From Clostridiales bacterium (GTDB lineage: Bacteria > Bacillota > Clostridia > Oscillospirales > CAG-272): DNA of 64,000 nucleotides. The stretch lies in contig DPGD01000045.1 of assembly GCA_003522145.1 (NCBI GenBank), positions 1 through 64,000 of the forward strand. Direction: 5' to 3'. Position 1 is the stretch's first letter. Each line of letters begins with the position of its first letter. A model generated the notes under the pieces. It was not told the DNA's origin. It did not search any database and was given only the letters and a program-made list of their open reading frames with translations. This document shows positions 33,261-41,750 of this stretch, in pieces. Position numbers and translations under genes: made by a program.

Positions 33261-34697
33261 TTAATCCTTCTTCAAAACGGCAACGGCGTCGGAAATTGTT
33301 TTTTCCAAAGCCTCTTTTCCGTATTTGTCCACTTCCGCCTTGTTCTTTTCTCCGTGCGTCAGGCATCCGGCGCCGCCGATGCATCCGCCCACACAGGCCA
33401 TTCCTTCGATGAAATTGGCATCTAACCTTCCTCTGCTCTTTTGCAGGAGCGCCAGTTTGCAGGCCTCAATGCCATCACAGGAGCAGGGCTTCAGATCGAA
33501 GTCGATGTTCTGTTCCTTCAAGCCTTCTGCCACAGCATCGGACAATCCTCCGCACCGGGCGAAGATTCTTCCGAAATAGGAGGCGTTGTCCAAATATCCT
33601 TCCGGAAGGGTGGTGATGTCCAGGTCGGTACTGTCGAACAGAGCCTGCAATTCCTCAAAGGTCATGGCGGCATCCACATAGGGCTTGATCCGCTCCTTCT
33701 GAACCTCCATTTTCTTGGCGGTGCAGGGACCGATGAATACAATTTTGCAGGGGGCTTCGTGCTCCTTGATGTACTTGGCAATAGTGGCCATGGGGGACAG
33801 ATTGTGAGAGATGTTGGCGACCAGGCTCGGATAGTTCTTTTCGATGAAGTCCACAAACGCAGGACAACAGGAGCTGGTCAGGAATCCTTTTTCGGCAAGC
33901 TCCTTGGATTCTGCCTGGGCGACCATATCGGCTCCGAGCGCCGCTTCGATCACCGTGTGGAAGCCAAGCTCCTTCAGGCCGGTAATGACCTGTCCAAGCT
34001 TTGCATAGGTGAACTGGCTGGAAATGGAGGGAGCCACCACCGCATAGACCTTGTAGCTCTTGTCCCGACCGCCCTTCAGAATATCAATCACATCCAGAAT
34101 GAAGGATTTGTCCGTAATGGCGCCGAAGGGGCACTGGTACACACAGGCACCGCAGGAAATACATTTGGAATTGTCAATACAGGCCTGTTTCTCATCACCC
34201 ATGGAGATAGCCCCCACTTTGCAGGCGGTCTCACAGGGACGCTTGTAGTTCCGGATCGCACTGTAGGGGCAGACCTTTGCGCAGGCGCCGCACTCCTTAC
34301 ACTTGCTTTTGTCAATATGCGCCACATGATTATCGTCAAAAGTGATGGCCCCAAAACGACACACATCCTCGCACCGGTGGGCAAGACATCCTCTGCAGGC
34401 ACCGGTGACTTCATATCCGCCCACCGGGCACTCGTCGCAGGCAATATCGATCACCTCGATCACATTCGGGTTGTTTTGGTCGCCGCCCATGGCAATCTTG
34501 ACCCGTTCGGCAAGAATGGCCCGTTCCTTGTATATGCAACAGCGCATGGTGGGCACCTTTCCCGGGACGATGGTTTTGGGAATATCAAGAGCAGTCTGGG
34601 CAAGCCGTCCTGCCCAGGCTTCTCTGGCGACTTCTCTTAAGACCTTGTATTTCAGATGTTGAACTTTGGTATCAAATTTTCTCATTACTTTTTCCAC
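33261..34697 (-). CDS. Monomeric [FeFe]-hydrogenase, group B-like
   Basis: A cytosolic hydrogenase that probably exchanges electrons between ferredoxin and H2. Residues 85-190 hold several Cys clusters (CKECGACAKVCP, CISCGACVYQCP) for [4Fe-4S] centres. The H-cluster motifs are TSSCCPAF (C277, C278), GPCTAKK (C325) and EGMACVGGCIGG (C435, C439). They deviate from the prototypic MPCTxKK and MACPGGC motifs, as I recall for group B enzymes. I start at the GTG at 34697 with AAAGGA upstream; an ATG four codons later has a weaker site. Maturases HydEFG are not in the window. Confidence 0.85.
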   Translation of the reverse strand: MEKVMRKFDTKVQHLKYKVLREVAREAWAGRLAQTALDIPKTIVPGKVPTMRCCIYKERAILAERVKIAMGGDQNNPNVIEVIDIACDECPVGGYEVTGACRGCLAHRCEDVCRFGAITFDDNHVAHIDKSKCKECGACAKVCPYSAIRNYKRPCETACKVGAISMGDEKQACIDNSKCISCGACVYQCPFGAITDKSFILDVIDILKGGRDKSYKVYAVVAPSISSQFTYAKLGQVITGLKELGFHTVIEAALGADMVAQAESKELAEKGFLTSSCCPAFVDFIEKNYPSLVANISHNLSPMATIAKYIKEHEAPCKIVFIGPCTAKKMEVQKERIKPYVDAAMTFEELQALFDSTDLDITTLPEGYLDNASYFGRIFARCGGLSDAVAEGLKEQNIDFDLKPCSCDGIEACKLALLQKSRGRLDANFIEGMACVGGCIGGAGCLTHGEKNKAEVDKYGKEALEKTISDAVAVLKKD

Positions 34698-34840
34698 TTT
34701 TTCCTTTCATTGACGAATATTCCGTAAGAAATGGAACGAAGATGGCTAAGATCCATGCTTTGTAAGAAGACTTCAAAGAAAAGACACTTTCTTTTGCTCC
34801 GGAAATGAGGCAATCAGCACATACGGTTCTTCTTTTCCAG

Positions 34841-34888
34841 GGTTTGAACCAACTATAGGTATCGGAATTTTTTGAAGTGGTTCAAACC
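34841..34888. promoter_or_regulatory. Pair of GGTTYRAACC palindromes upstream of the hydrogenase gene
   Basis: GGTTTGAACCA (34841-34851) and TGGTTCAAACC (34878-34888) are exact complements, and each half is itself nearly symmetric. They bracket an A/T-rich stretch with a TATAGT on the minus strand that could be a -10 for the hydrogenase gene starting 144 bases away. A two-site operator is the likely role. The rest of the 258-base gap shows nothing else. Confidence 0.55.
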
Positions 34889-34955
34889 TTTTGAAAAGAG
34901 GAAGATAACATGCTGTAAAAATCGCATTACGGGAAGCCTTACAAAACACGAAGGG

Positions 34956-36158
34956 TCAGATCGGCAACATCAGCAACACCTTTGCCGCCAACACCACAAA
35001 AACCAGTGCTACAGGATAGGTGAGTGCATAGGCAGAGGAGACATCATCTGTGCCGGCGGTGCTGATCAGTGCACCGAGAGCAGGGGTGGAGGTCATGCCG
35101 CCCGTGATCGATCCGAGATTGTTAAAAATGCTGAGTTTAAAGACATATTTGGCAAGAAGGAAGCCGATCACCATTGGCACCAGCGTCATCAATGCGCCGT
35201 ACAGGAAGTAGGTCACATTTACATTTGCCACAAAGTTTACGCCGCCGGGCACGCCTGCACCGATCAAAAACAGAACAAGTCCCAGTTCGCGGAAAAAATT
35301 GAGAGTGTCCTTTTTGATGCGGCAATCAATCGGTCCGATATGCCCGAAGTGACCGATCACAAGTCCCGCAACCAGCGTTCCTCCTGAGGTCCCAAGGGAG
35401 AAGTTTATACCGGGGATCTTGATCGAACCGATCAGGCATCCAAGAGCAATGGCAAGGAAGAAAGGGAAAAAGCCAAAGGGCTCAAGGGAGATAAGACGGC
35501 GGTTATTGCTCTTAACATCAACCACGCTTGCTGCAACAAAGCTTTCACGCTCTTTTTCTATGTCCACATGAAGGATCTTCGGGATCACCTGAACGAAAAG
35601 AACGACGCCAAGAACACCGAACAGATATGCAATGCCGTAGCCTGCGGTCACAGCAGCTTCATCGGTTGCAACCTCCTTTGCCGCAGAAAGTCCCGGGGTG
35701 GAGGTCAGGCCTCCGGTCAACAGACCGACCGCCATATCCATAGAAAGGTTCTTGTCAAGCATAAAGCAGACCACAGCGGTGAGCGCACCGACGAAGATCA
35801 CGACCACGCCCATGCAGACATACGCCAGAGATTTGCGGTTGAAGGTGCGGAAGAACTTTGGTCCTGCGATCAACCCGACCGCTGTGACAAACATTGCCGT
35901 GCCAAGATTAGAGACCAGCCCAAAGTTCGACTTTATGCCGGCATTGAACAGTGAAATGGTGGTTTGACCTATTGTAAAACTCGGGAGAAAATTGGCAACG
36001 ATTCCAAAGGCCAGTGCCACAAGCAACACGCCTGCAGTTCCAAGCGAGATGCCCTTAATGCTGATGCCGCCGATGAGGTAGCCGAGCGTTGCAATTACAA
36101 AAATGAAGAAGATGGTGCTCAGCCACGAGCCGAGCATACCTCCAATATAGTCTATCAT
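34956..36158 (-). CDS. AspT/YidE-family antiporter
   Basis: A 400-residue membrane protein built as two repeats of about five helices, each containing the signature GGLTSTPGLSAA or GGMTSTPALGAL. This is the aspartate-alanine exchanger superfamily. The RCK/TrkA-C regulatory domain that many members carry between the halves is absent; only a short hydrophilic loop (EKERESFVAASVVDVKSNNRR) remains. Being the last gene of the fumarate reductase train, 12 bases after frdA, it may exchange dicarboxylates such as succinate, fumarate, malate or aspartate. That substrate guess is context only. Confidence 0.85.
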   Translation of the reverse strand: MIDYIGGMLGSWLSTIFFIFVIATLGYLIGGISIKGISLGTAGVLLVALAFGIVANFLPSFTIGQTTISLFNAGIKSNFGLVSNLGTAMFVTAVGLIAGPKFFRTFNRKSLAYVCMGVVVIFVGALTAVVCFMLDKNLSMDMAVGLLTGGLTSTPGLSAAKEVATDEAAVTAGYGIAYLFGVLGVVLFVQVIPKILHVDIEKERESFVAASVVDVKSNNRRLISLEPFGFFPFFLAIALGCLIGSIKIPGINFSLGTSGGTLVAGLVIGHFGHIGPIDCRIKKDTLNFFRELGLVLFLIGAGVPGGVNFVANVNVTYFLYGALMTLVPMVIGFLLAKYVFKLSIFNNLGSITGGMTSTPALGALISTAGTDDVSSAYALTYPVALVFVVLAAKVLLMLPI

Positions 36159-36170
36159 TTATAGCCTCCC

Positions 36171-37787
36171 TTATTTCTCCTCAAAATGTGGATTGCCGTG
36201 TGTGTAGTGCGGCAAAAGGATCGGAGATTGCCGGTCGGTCACGATGCCCGCATCTGCCAATTCTTTGGCGAATGCTGTTATGTGGTCAAGAGTCAATTTT
36301 CCGACTTTGGTTTTTTGGGCTTTGGTGGCGGCGTTCTTGCCGGCGCTTCTGCCGAAAACGATGATGTCCAAAAGCGAATTGCCCATCAAACGGTTCCGCC
36401 CGTGAATACCGCCCACGGCTTCACCGGCAACGAACAGATTCTCCACATTGGTGGTCATGCCGTCCACGGTAATGTCCAGTCCTCCGTTCTGGTAGTGCAG
36501 AGTGGGATATACCAGAATAGGCTCCTTGCGGATGTCAATGCCGTAGCTTGCAAACATCCGCAGCATTGCCGGAATACGGGCTTCGATGGTTCCCTCGCCG
36601 CCGATCTTTTCGATCATCGGCGTATCCAGCCAGACCGCCTGGCCGTTACCGGTATCCACGCCTTTTGCCCGATCGGTGCACTCCCGGATGATGGACGCTG
36701 CGGCCACATCTCTGGTTTCCAAAGGATGCATGAAGACCTTGCCGTCCCGGTTGACCAGCTTGGCACCGAGAGACCGTACCTTTTCAGTGACCAGAGCGCC
36801 GAAGATCTGCTGGGGGAATGCGGCACCGGTGGGATGATACTGTAAGGTATCCGCATAGAGAAGCTTTGCACCGACTCTGTAGCCCAAAACCAAGCCGTCG
36901 GCCGTTGCACCGTAGTGATTGGAGGTGGGGAAGCCCTGGTAGTGCATTCTGCCGGCTCCGCCGGTGGCAATAATCACGGTTTTGGCTTTGGCCACCATCA
37001 GTTCATGGGTCTCCATGTTCATAAGAACCGCTCCGGCGGCTTTGCCTTCCTCGTCCAGAATCAATTCAATGGCGGCGGTAAAGTCCACCACGGGAATGCC
37101 CCGGTTCAGAACCTCATCCCGGAGAGTCCGCATGATTTCCGCCCCTGAATAGTCCTTTGCGGCGTGCATACGCTTTCTGGAGGTACCGCCGCCATGGGTG
37201 GTAATCATGGTTCCGTCAGGTGCTTTATCGAATTCCACGCCCAGGTCGTTCAACCATTGAATGGCTTCGGGAGCGTCGCAGACCAGCTTTGCCAAAAGCT
37301 CTCTTTTGGCTGCATAGTGTCCGCCGCCGAAGGCATCCACAAAGTGAATGGCCGGAGAATCGTTGGGCTTATCTGCCGCCTGAATGCCGCCCTCGGCCAT
37401 CATGGTGTTGGCGTCGCCCAGACGAAGCTTGGTTACGATCATAGCCTTTGCGCCGGCACAGTCGGCCTCAATCGCCGCAGAAGCACCGGCTCCGCCTCCG
37501 CCAATAATCAACACATCCACATCGTATTTTACATCGTTCAAGTTCACATCCTTGGCCGAAATACGACTGTGGGCCTGCAGCATTTCGCAAAGCTCATGGG
37601 GCACCAGTTCGCCCTTATTGGCCCCGACTTCCAGGGTGGAGAACTGACTCTTTTTATAGTCCGGATGATATGCCGCAAGCAGTTCGTCCTTTTCTTGGGC
37701 GGTCATGCGGGCGGGCTCGTAGGAAATATTTTCCGCCCGTGCGGCTTCTACTGCTTTGAGCGATGCCTGAAATTCCTTTGAATACAT
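36171..37787 (-). CDS. frdA: Fumarate reductase flavoprotein subunit (soluble type)
   Basis: Reduces fumarate to succinate at FAD. The FAD motif is IIGGGGAGASAA (94-105). All catalytic positions of fumarate reductases are present: QYHPTG (H318), VTEK (E335), ETRD (R359), HYQNGG (H431) and NRLMGNS (R466). The His that anchors FAD covalently in SdhA/FrdA (SHT..AEGG) is replaced in ANTMMAEGG, so FAD is probably non-covalent, as in thiol:fumarate reductase. It has about 90 extra N-terminal residues and only about 70 residues after R466, lacking most of the C-terminal helical domain. No membrane-anchor genes lie nearby. Confidence 0.88.
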   Translation of the reverse strand: MYSKEFQASLKAVEAARAENISYEPARMTAQEKDELLAAYHPDYKKSQFSTLEVGANKGELVPHELCEMLQAHSRISAKDVNLNDVKYDVDVLIIGGGGAGASAAIEADCAGAKAMIVTKLRLGDANTMMAEGGIQAADKPNDSPAIHFVDAFGGGHYAAKRELLAKLVCDAPEAIQWLNDLGVEFDKAPDGTMITTHGGGTSRKRMHAAKDYSGAEIMRTLRDEVLNRGIPVVDFTAAIELILDEEGKAAGAVLMNMETHELMVAKAKTVIIATGGAGRMHYQGFPTSNHYGATADGLVLGYRVGAKLLYADTLQYHPTGAAFPQQIFGALVTEKVRSLGAKLVNRDGKVFMHPLETRDVAAASIIRECTDRAKGVDTGNGQAVWLDTPMIEKIGGEGTIEARIPAMLRMFASYGIDIRKEPILVYPTLHYQNGGLDITVDGMTTNVENLFVAGEAVGGIHGRNRLMGNSLLDIIVFGRSAGKNAATKAQKTKVGKLTLDHITAFAKELADAGIVTDRQSPILLPHYTHGNPHFEEK

Positions 37788-37799
37788 AGCCGATCCTCC

Positions 37800-38474
37800 T
37801 TACTTCTCAATTTCCCGGTTGTTATACAGCTCTTTCAGCTCCTCGATGGGCTTTTCCATCAGGGCTTCGATCAATTCGGTGTAGGCGCCGTCCTGAATTT
37901 CCTGCACTCTCTTTTCAAGATGCTTGGTCTTCGGTGCCAGATATTTGCCGTTCAGGCGTCTGGCCAACATGGCAACCTGAGGGTGCGAAATGCCGGCAGG
38001 GCACCGGGAAGAACAGATACCGCACATCACGCAGTCAAAGGACTCTTCGGCACATTTGTCGAATTCGCCTCTTTGGGCATAGGCGATATACTGCATAACA
38101 TTCAGGTTCTGAGTACAGCTTTTGGTACAGGCATTGCATCCCACACAGGCATAGATTTCCGGATAGAGCTGCATCATGATCTGTACGGAGGGCTTGATCT
38201 TTTCAATATCATAAACCTGCTTGACCAGAGGAAAGAAGGGCAGGGTGGCTACATACATATTGTCTTCCACCTTGGTCTGGCAGGCCAAACAGGTGCGCAG
38301 CTGCCGATCTCCCTTGATCCGGTAAATGGTGGCGCAAGCGCCGCAGAATCCGTTCCGGCAACCGCACCCCCGTACCAGCTGATAGCCGGCGTACTCCATG
38401 GCACACATAATGGTCAGATTGCCCGGTACAGTGTACTGTTTGCCGAACAGATAAATATTTACCATATTCTCCAT
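37800..38474 (-). CDS. frdB: Fumarate reductase iron-sulfur subunit
   Basis: Carries electrons to FrdA. The 224 residues contain a plant-type [2Fe-2S] set (C37, C39, C44, C47, and C62/C65) and two complete four-Cys motifs, C110-C113-C116-C120 and C148-C151-C154-C158, so two [4Fe-4S] clusters rather than the [4Fe-4S]/[3Fe-4S] of membrane SDH. Unlike TfrB of methanogens it has no C-terminal CCG domain; that function is present separately as HdrB in the same operon. I start at the ATG at 38474 after AAGGAG. It lies 12 bases before frdA. Confidence 0.88.
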   Translation of the reverse strand: MENMVNIYLFGKQYTVPGNLTIMCAMEYAGYQLVRGCGCRNGFCGACATIYRIKGDRQLRTCLACQTKVEDNMYVATLPFFPLVKQVYDIEKIKPSVQIMMQLYPEIYACVGCNACTKSCTQNLNVMQYIAYAQRGEFDKCAEESFDCVMCGICSSRCPAGISHPQVAMLARRLNGKYLAPKTKHLEKRVQEIQDGAYTELIEALMEKPIEELKELYNNREIEK

Positions 38475-38490
38475 AATTCCATCTCCTTCA

Positions 38491-39324
38491 TCAATATTCG
38501 GCGGGCAGTTCGTCCAACTGGTCGCATCGGAAAACCGGGCCGTCCTTGCAGACATACTTGGCGCCCACATTGCATCTGCCGCATTTGCCGATGCCGCATT
38601 TCATGCGAAGCTCCAGGGTTGTATAGATCTGAGTTTTATCGAAGCCCAGCTCCTGAAGTCCCGCCAGGGTAAACTTGATCATGATGGGCGGGCCGCAGAG
38701 AATGGCGATCTTGTCGGTGGAGAAGCCCAATTCCTTTACATAGTTGGGTACGAATCCCACATGACCGAACCATTCGGGCTGCTCCCGGTCGATGGTCAGA
38801 TGCACATTCACATGGGCATCCTTTTCCCACTCTTCGATGATTTCTTTGTAATCGACCAGGTCCTGCATACTGCGGGAGCCGTATACAATGTCGATTTTGC
38901 CGTAACGCTCCCGGTAGTGACGGCAATAGTTGATTACGGAACGAAGGGGCGCCAAACCGATACCGCCGGCCACAAAGAGCATATCGTGCCCGACAAATTC
39001 AGTATCCACAGGGAAGGGATGGCCGTAGGGGCCTCGGATGGTGATCTGCTGGCCGACCTCCATAGAGTGAAGCCACTCGGTAACGCACCCGCATTTTTTG
39101 ATGGAAAACTCCATGAACTCCTCGTTGGTAGGGGAGGATGTAATGGAGAACATGGCTTCGCCCACCCCGGGAATGGAGAGCATGGCGCATTGTCCGGGCT
39201 TATGCTCAAAAGCCTTTTTTCCGCTGGGAGTAACCACCCGGAAGGTTTTTACATCGGGAGTGTCGATGCGTATATCGGTCACCACACCGATCTGGGGCAT
39301 CAACGGATCTCTGTTTTCAATCAT
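38491..39324 (-). CDS. flxA: FlxA-like NAD(H)/FAD oxidoreductase subunit
   Basis: A ferredoxin-reductase-fold protein of 277 residues: FAD domain (PGQCAMLSIPG, MFSITSSP), then NAD(P)-binding domain (FVAGGIGLAPLRSVI, VYGSR, LCGPPIMIKF), then a C-terminal Cys set in CGIGKCGRCNVG plus a later Cys, like the [2Fe-2S] site of PyrK-type subunits. In Flx complexes this is where NADH enters. Its start overlaps the previous gene by 4 bases. No residue distinguishes NADH from NADPH clearly. Confidence 0.88.
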   Translation of the reverse strand: MIENRDPLMPQIGVVTDIRIDTPDVKTFRVVTPSGKKAFEHKPGQCAMLSIPGVGEAMFSITSSPTNEEFMEFSIKKCGCVTEWLHSMEVGQQITIRGPYGHPFPVDTEFVGHDMLFVAGGIGLAPLRSVINYCRHYRERYGKIDIVYGSRSMQDLVDYKEIIEEWEKDAHVNVHLTIDREQPEWFGHVGFVPNYVKELGFSTDKIAILCGPPIMIKFTLAGLQELGFDKTQIYTTLELRMKCGIGKCGRCNVGAKYVCKDGPVFRCDQLDELPAEY

Positions 39325-40343
39325 TCCTGTTTACCTCCCAATTTTTTCATAACCTTCACAATATTCATTTGTATCGGGCACTTGGCGATGCATCTGCCGC
39401 AACCGACGCAGGAGAACACTCCGTCGTTGTTGGTCGGAAAGTAGACCAATTTATGCATGAAGCGCTGACGGAACCGCTCCAGCTGGGTCAGCCGGGGCTG
39501 TCCTGCCGACATTTTGGTAAATTCGGAATACATACAGGAGTCCCAGCAACGGAAACGCTTAACGCCATGTCCGGTATCAAAATCCTTGATGTCGTAGCAC
39601 TGGCAGGTGGGACAGACAAAGGTGCAGGTGCCGCATCCAAGACAGGATTCGGAAAGCTCCTTCCATTCCGGAGCGTTGAAAAATTCCGAAGTTTTGTCCT
39701 TTCCGAAAGCATCGGCAGAAAGGGCAGACAGAGGAAGCTTTTCAAGGCGTTCCCGAATCCGCTTTTTCTGTTCTTCCGCTGCGCTTCCGTCGCATTCTTC
39801 GGTGACGGAAGACAAAGCCTCCAGAATCTTCAGACCCTTTTCGGTTTTTGGGTCCAAGTATAGGGCATCCTCGGTGCGGGTGCATACCACATCGCCCTCG
39901 GGGCTTTCAGCGTGAATGCCGAAAGTGCCGCAGAAGCAGGTTTCTACCGGCTTGTTGCAGGCAAGGGAGAAAAGGATGCCGTGCTCCCGCCGGTTCTTGT
40001 AGTAGCTATCTACAGGCTCCGACAGGAAAACCCGGTCCAAAACCTCAAAACTGCGCACATCGCAGGCCCGTACGCCGAAAAGCACGAAATCTTCGCATTC
40101 CTCCCGGCTGTCCACGATCTCAATGTTCTTGCCTTCCACTTTGAAATCCATCAGATTCTCGGTCTGAGGAAAGAAGAAATCCTTGGCGCTCCGGCTGGTG
40201 TTCAGCCCTTCGTAAAGCTCCTTTCCCTCTGCCCATTCCTCAAACCGGCCGCCGGCAGAGGTTTTTACCGGCAGATACAGGGGATTCAACGCCGCAATGG
40301 CGGAAAAGAGATCATTCAGCTTATTCAACCCAATTTTACGCAT
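39321..40343 (-). CDS. Flx-type 4Fe-4S dicluster subunit (AsrA-like)
   Basis: A 340-residue electron carrier related to anaerobic sulfite reductase subunit A and hydrogenase beta subunits. The N-terminal two thirds is a globular domain (LFGVRACDVRSFEVLDRVF). The C-terminus has two four-Cys motifs, CLGCGTCTFVCPTC and CVGCGRCIAKCP. I start at the ATG at 40343, inside the end of the upstream gene by 8 bases, with AGGGGAAA before it. It relays electrons between FlxA and the Hdr part. Confidence 0.85.
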   Translation of the reverse strand: MRKIGLNKLNDLFSAIAALNPLYLPVKTSAGGRFEEWAEGKELYEGLNTSRSAKDFFFPQTENLMDFKVEGKNIEIVDSREECEDFVLFGVRACDVRSFEVLDRVFLSEPVDSYYKNRREHGILFSLACNKPVETCFCGTFGIHAESPEGDVVCTRTEDALYLDPKTEKGLKILEALSSVTEECDGSAAEEQKKRIRERLEKLPLSALSADAFGKDKTSEFFNAPEWKELSESCLGCGTCTFVCPTCQCYDIKDFDTGHGVKRFRCWDSCMYSEFTKMSAGQPRLTQLERFRQRFMHKLVYFPTNNDGVFSCVGCGRCIAKCPIQMNIVKVMKKLGGKQE

Positions 40344-41328
40344 GCTCGTTTCCCCTTTCCACAGCTTCACTTGGCTCCGCATCTTCTTTGGTAAAATCGA
40401 CAATGGGGGGTCTTTGACCCAACTCTGCGCCTGCCTGATAGTCCCCGTACAGAGCGTCAATATCCTTAATAAACTTCCGGTTCAGCAGGTGCAAAGGAAT
40501 ATGCTGGGGGCAGACTCTGGAGCATTCTCCGCAGTCGGTGCAACGGCCCACCACATGGAATGCTCGGATGATATGGAACATTTTTTCTTCAAAAGAGTTG
40601 ACTGCCGCCTTGTTTTCCACCCCCGAATTCGGGTTGTCGAAAACGCACTTTTCACAGGTGCAGGCGGGGCACACATCCCGGCAGGCATTGCAACGGATGC
40701 ACCGGGAAAGCTCGTTCTGCCAGAAGGCAAAGCGCTTGTCCGGAGTCATCTTTTCCAATTCCGCCACCTGGTCGAAACGGGTGTTGGAAAGAACCTCTCC
40801 TTCTTCACCGATCAGCTCGTCATAGGCCACATGCTTTTTGGATTTGCAGTGGGCGCACCGATCGGGCAGAAGGGAAGTGCGGTCAAAGGAAAGAGTGCCG
40901 TCGTAAAGAGTCTCCACTTTGATGGTTTCTCCTTCGGAACGGACCGAAGAGATACCCTCTGCCACCTGACGGATGCCGTTTGCCTCCAGCATTCCTTCGC
41001 AGGGAATGCCGATGGCGTATGCTTTTTCTCTGTCGAAACGGTGCTCGTTCAACAGCTGGTTAAAGCTGTAGGTATCGCAGGGCTTCAGGAACACCAGAAC
41101 CTTCCTGTCGCTTTTGCCGGTTTCCTTCACCAAGTATTTGGAGAAGTTGGCACCGCAGAAATCTCCGAATACGAAGTCCCTTTCCAATTCTTCGGCGCTG
41201 TGGAAGAGAGCCGGGGTCACATCGTAGTCAAACTCGCCGGCTTTCCAGCCCAGGACCCGGTCCACGGTTCCGTCAGCGAGAAGCTCACACGCTCTTTTTA
41301 TAAGAGCCTCTCTTGTTACTTTTTGCAT
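40336..41328 (-). CDS. Flx-type 4Fe-4S dicluster subunit (FrhB/FdhB-like)
   Basis: A 330-residue protein starting MQKVTREALI. The first 200 residues resemble the formate dehydrogenase/F420-hydrogenase beta family (VFLKPCDTYSFNQLL, LLPDRCAHCKSK). Two Cys-rich motifs follow (CIRCNACRDVCPACTC and CTDCGECSRVCPQH) for [4Fe-4S] clusters. It overlaps flxD at its start by 13 bases and the next subunit at its end by 8. It is a homologue of one of the two Fe-S proteins of FlxABCD; I do not assign B or C. Confidence 0.85.
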   Translation of the reverse strand: MQKVTREALIKRACELLADGTVDRVLGWKAGEFDYDVTPALFHSAEELERDFVFGDFCGANFSKYLVKETGKSDRKVLVFLKPCDTYSFNQLLNEHRFDREKAYAIGIPCEGMLEANGIRQVAEGISSVRSEGETIKVETLYDGTLSFDRTSLLPDRCAHCKSKKHVAYDELIGEEGEVLSNTRFDQVAELEKMTPDKRFAFWQNELSRCIRCNACRDVCPACTCEKCVFDNPNSGVENKAAVNSFEEKMFHIIRAFHVVGRCTDCGECSRVCPQHIPLHLLNRKFIKDIDALYGDYQAGAELGQRPPIVDFTKEDAEPSEAVERGNEHA

Positions 41329-41750
41329 CGCAGATCCTCCAGTCTCTTATTTTCGCCCAAAGAAGCGATCTTTTCAGCGAAATCGTTCATGGTGGCGGCA
41401 AACTTGGCGCCTTCTGCGGCGCTGACCCACTCCACTCTTGTGCGCTCCCGCTCAATGCCCAGATAATCCAACATCGAGAAAAGCAGGGACATACGGCGGC
41501 GGGTATAGTAGTTACCGGTGGTATAATGGCAGTCGCCGGGATGACAGCCGCAGAGAATCACACCGTCCGCCCCTCTTTGAAAGGCACGGAGAATGAACAT
41601 GGGATTCACCCTGCAGGAGCAGGGAACACGGATGATCTTCACATCTGCCGGATATTGCAGCCGATTGTTTCCGGCTAAATCTGCACCGGCATAGGAGCAC
41701 CAGTTGCAGCAGAACGCCACGATCAGAGGCTTATATTCGTTTACTTGCAT
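41316..41750 (-). CDS. flxD: MvhD/FlxD-like iron-sulfur subunit
   Basis: A 144-residue adaptor that in methanogens carries electrons from hydrogenase into HdrA. The conserved Cys motifs are present: CCNWCSYAGADLAG at the start, CSCRVNP, and CGCHPGDCHY in the middle. Here it would link the NADH-oxidising subunits to HdrA. The start overlaps the end of hdrA by 10 bases, showing tight coupling with that partner. Confidence 0.92.
   Translation of the reverse strand: MQVNEYKPLIVAFCCNWCSYAGADLAGNNRLQYPADVKIIRVPCSCRVNPMFILRAFQRGADGVILCGCHPGDCHYTTGNYYTRRRMSLLFSMLDYLGIERERTRVEWVSAAEGAKFAATMNDFAEKIASLGENKRLEDLRCKK

Noticed and set aside
33441..34640. 399-codon open frame opposite the hydrogenase
   Set aside because: Antisense shadow; the hydrogenase frame has all H-cluster cysteines.
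34841..34888. Terminator for the antiporter gene
   Set aside because: The arms are 26 bases apart, each half is itself a palindrome, and no T run follows in the required minus-strand direction.
36171..37787. L-aspartate oxidase or adenylylsulfate reductase flavoprotein
   Set aside because: The QYHPTG, TRD, HYQNGG and NRLMGNS motifs and the adjacent FrdB-like subunit fit fumarate reductase; no nadA, nadC or apr genes are near.
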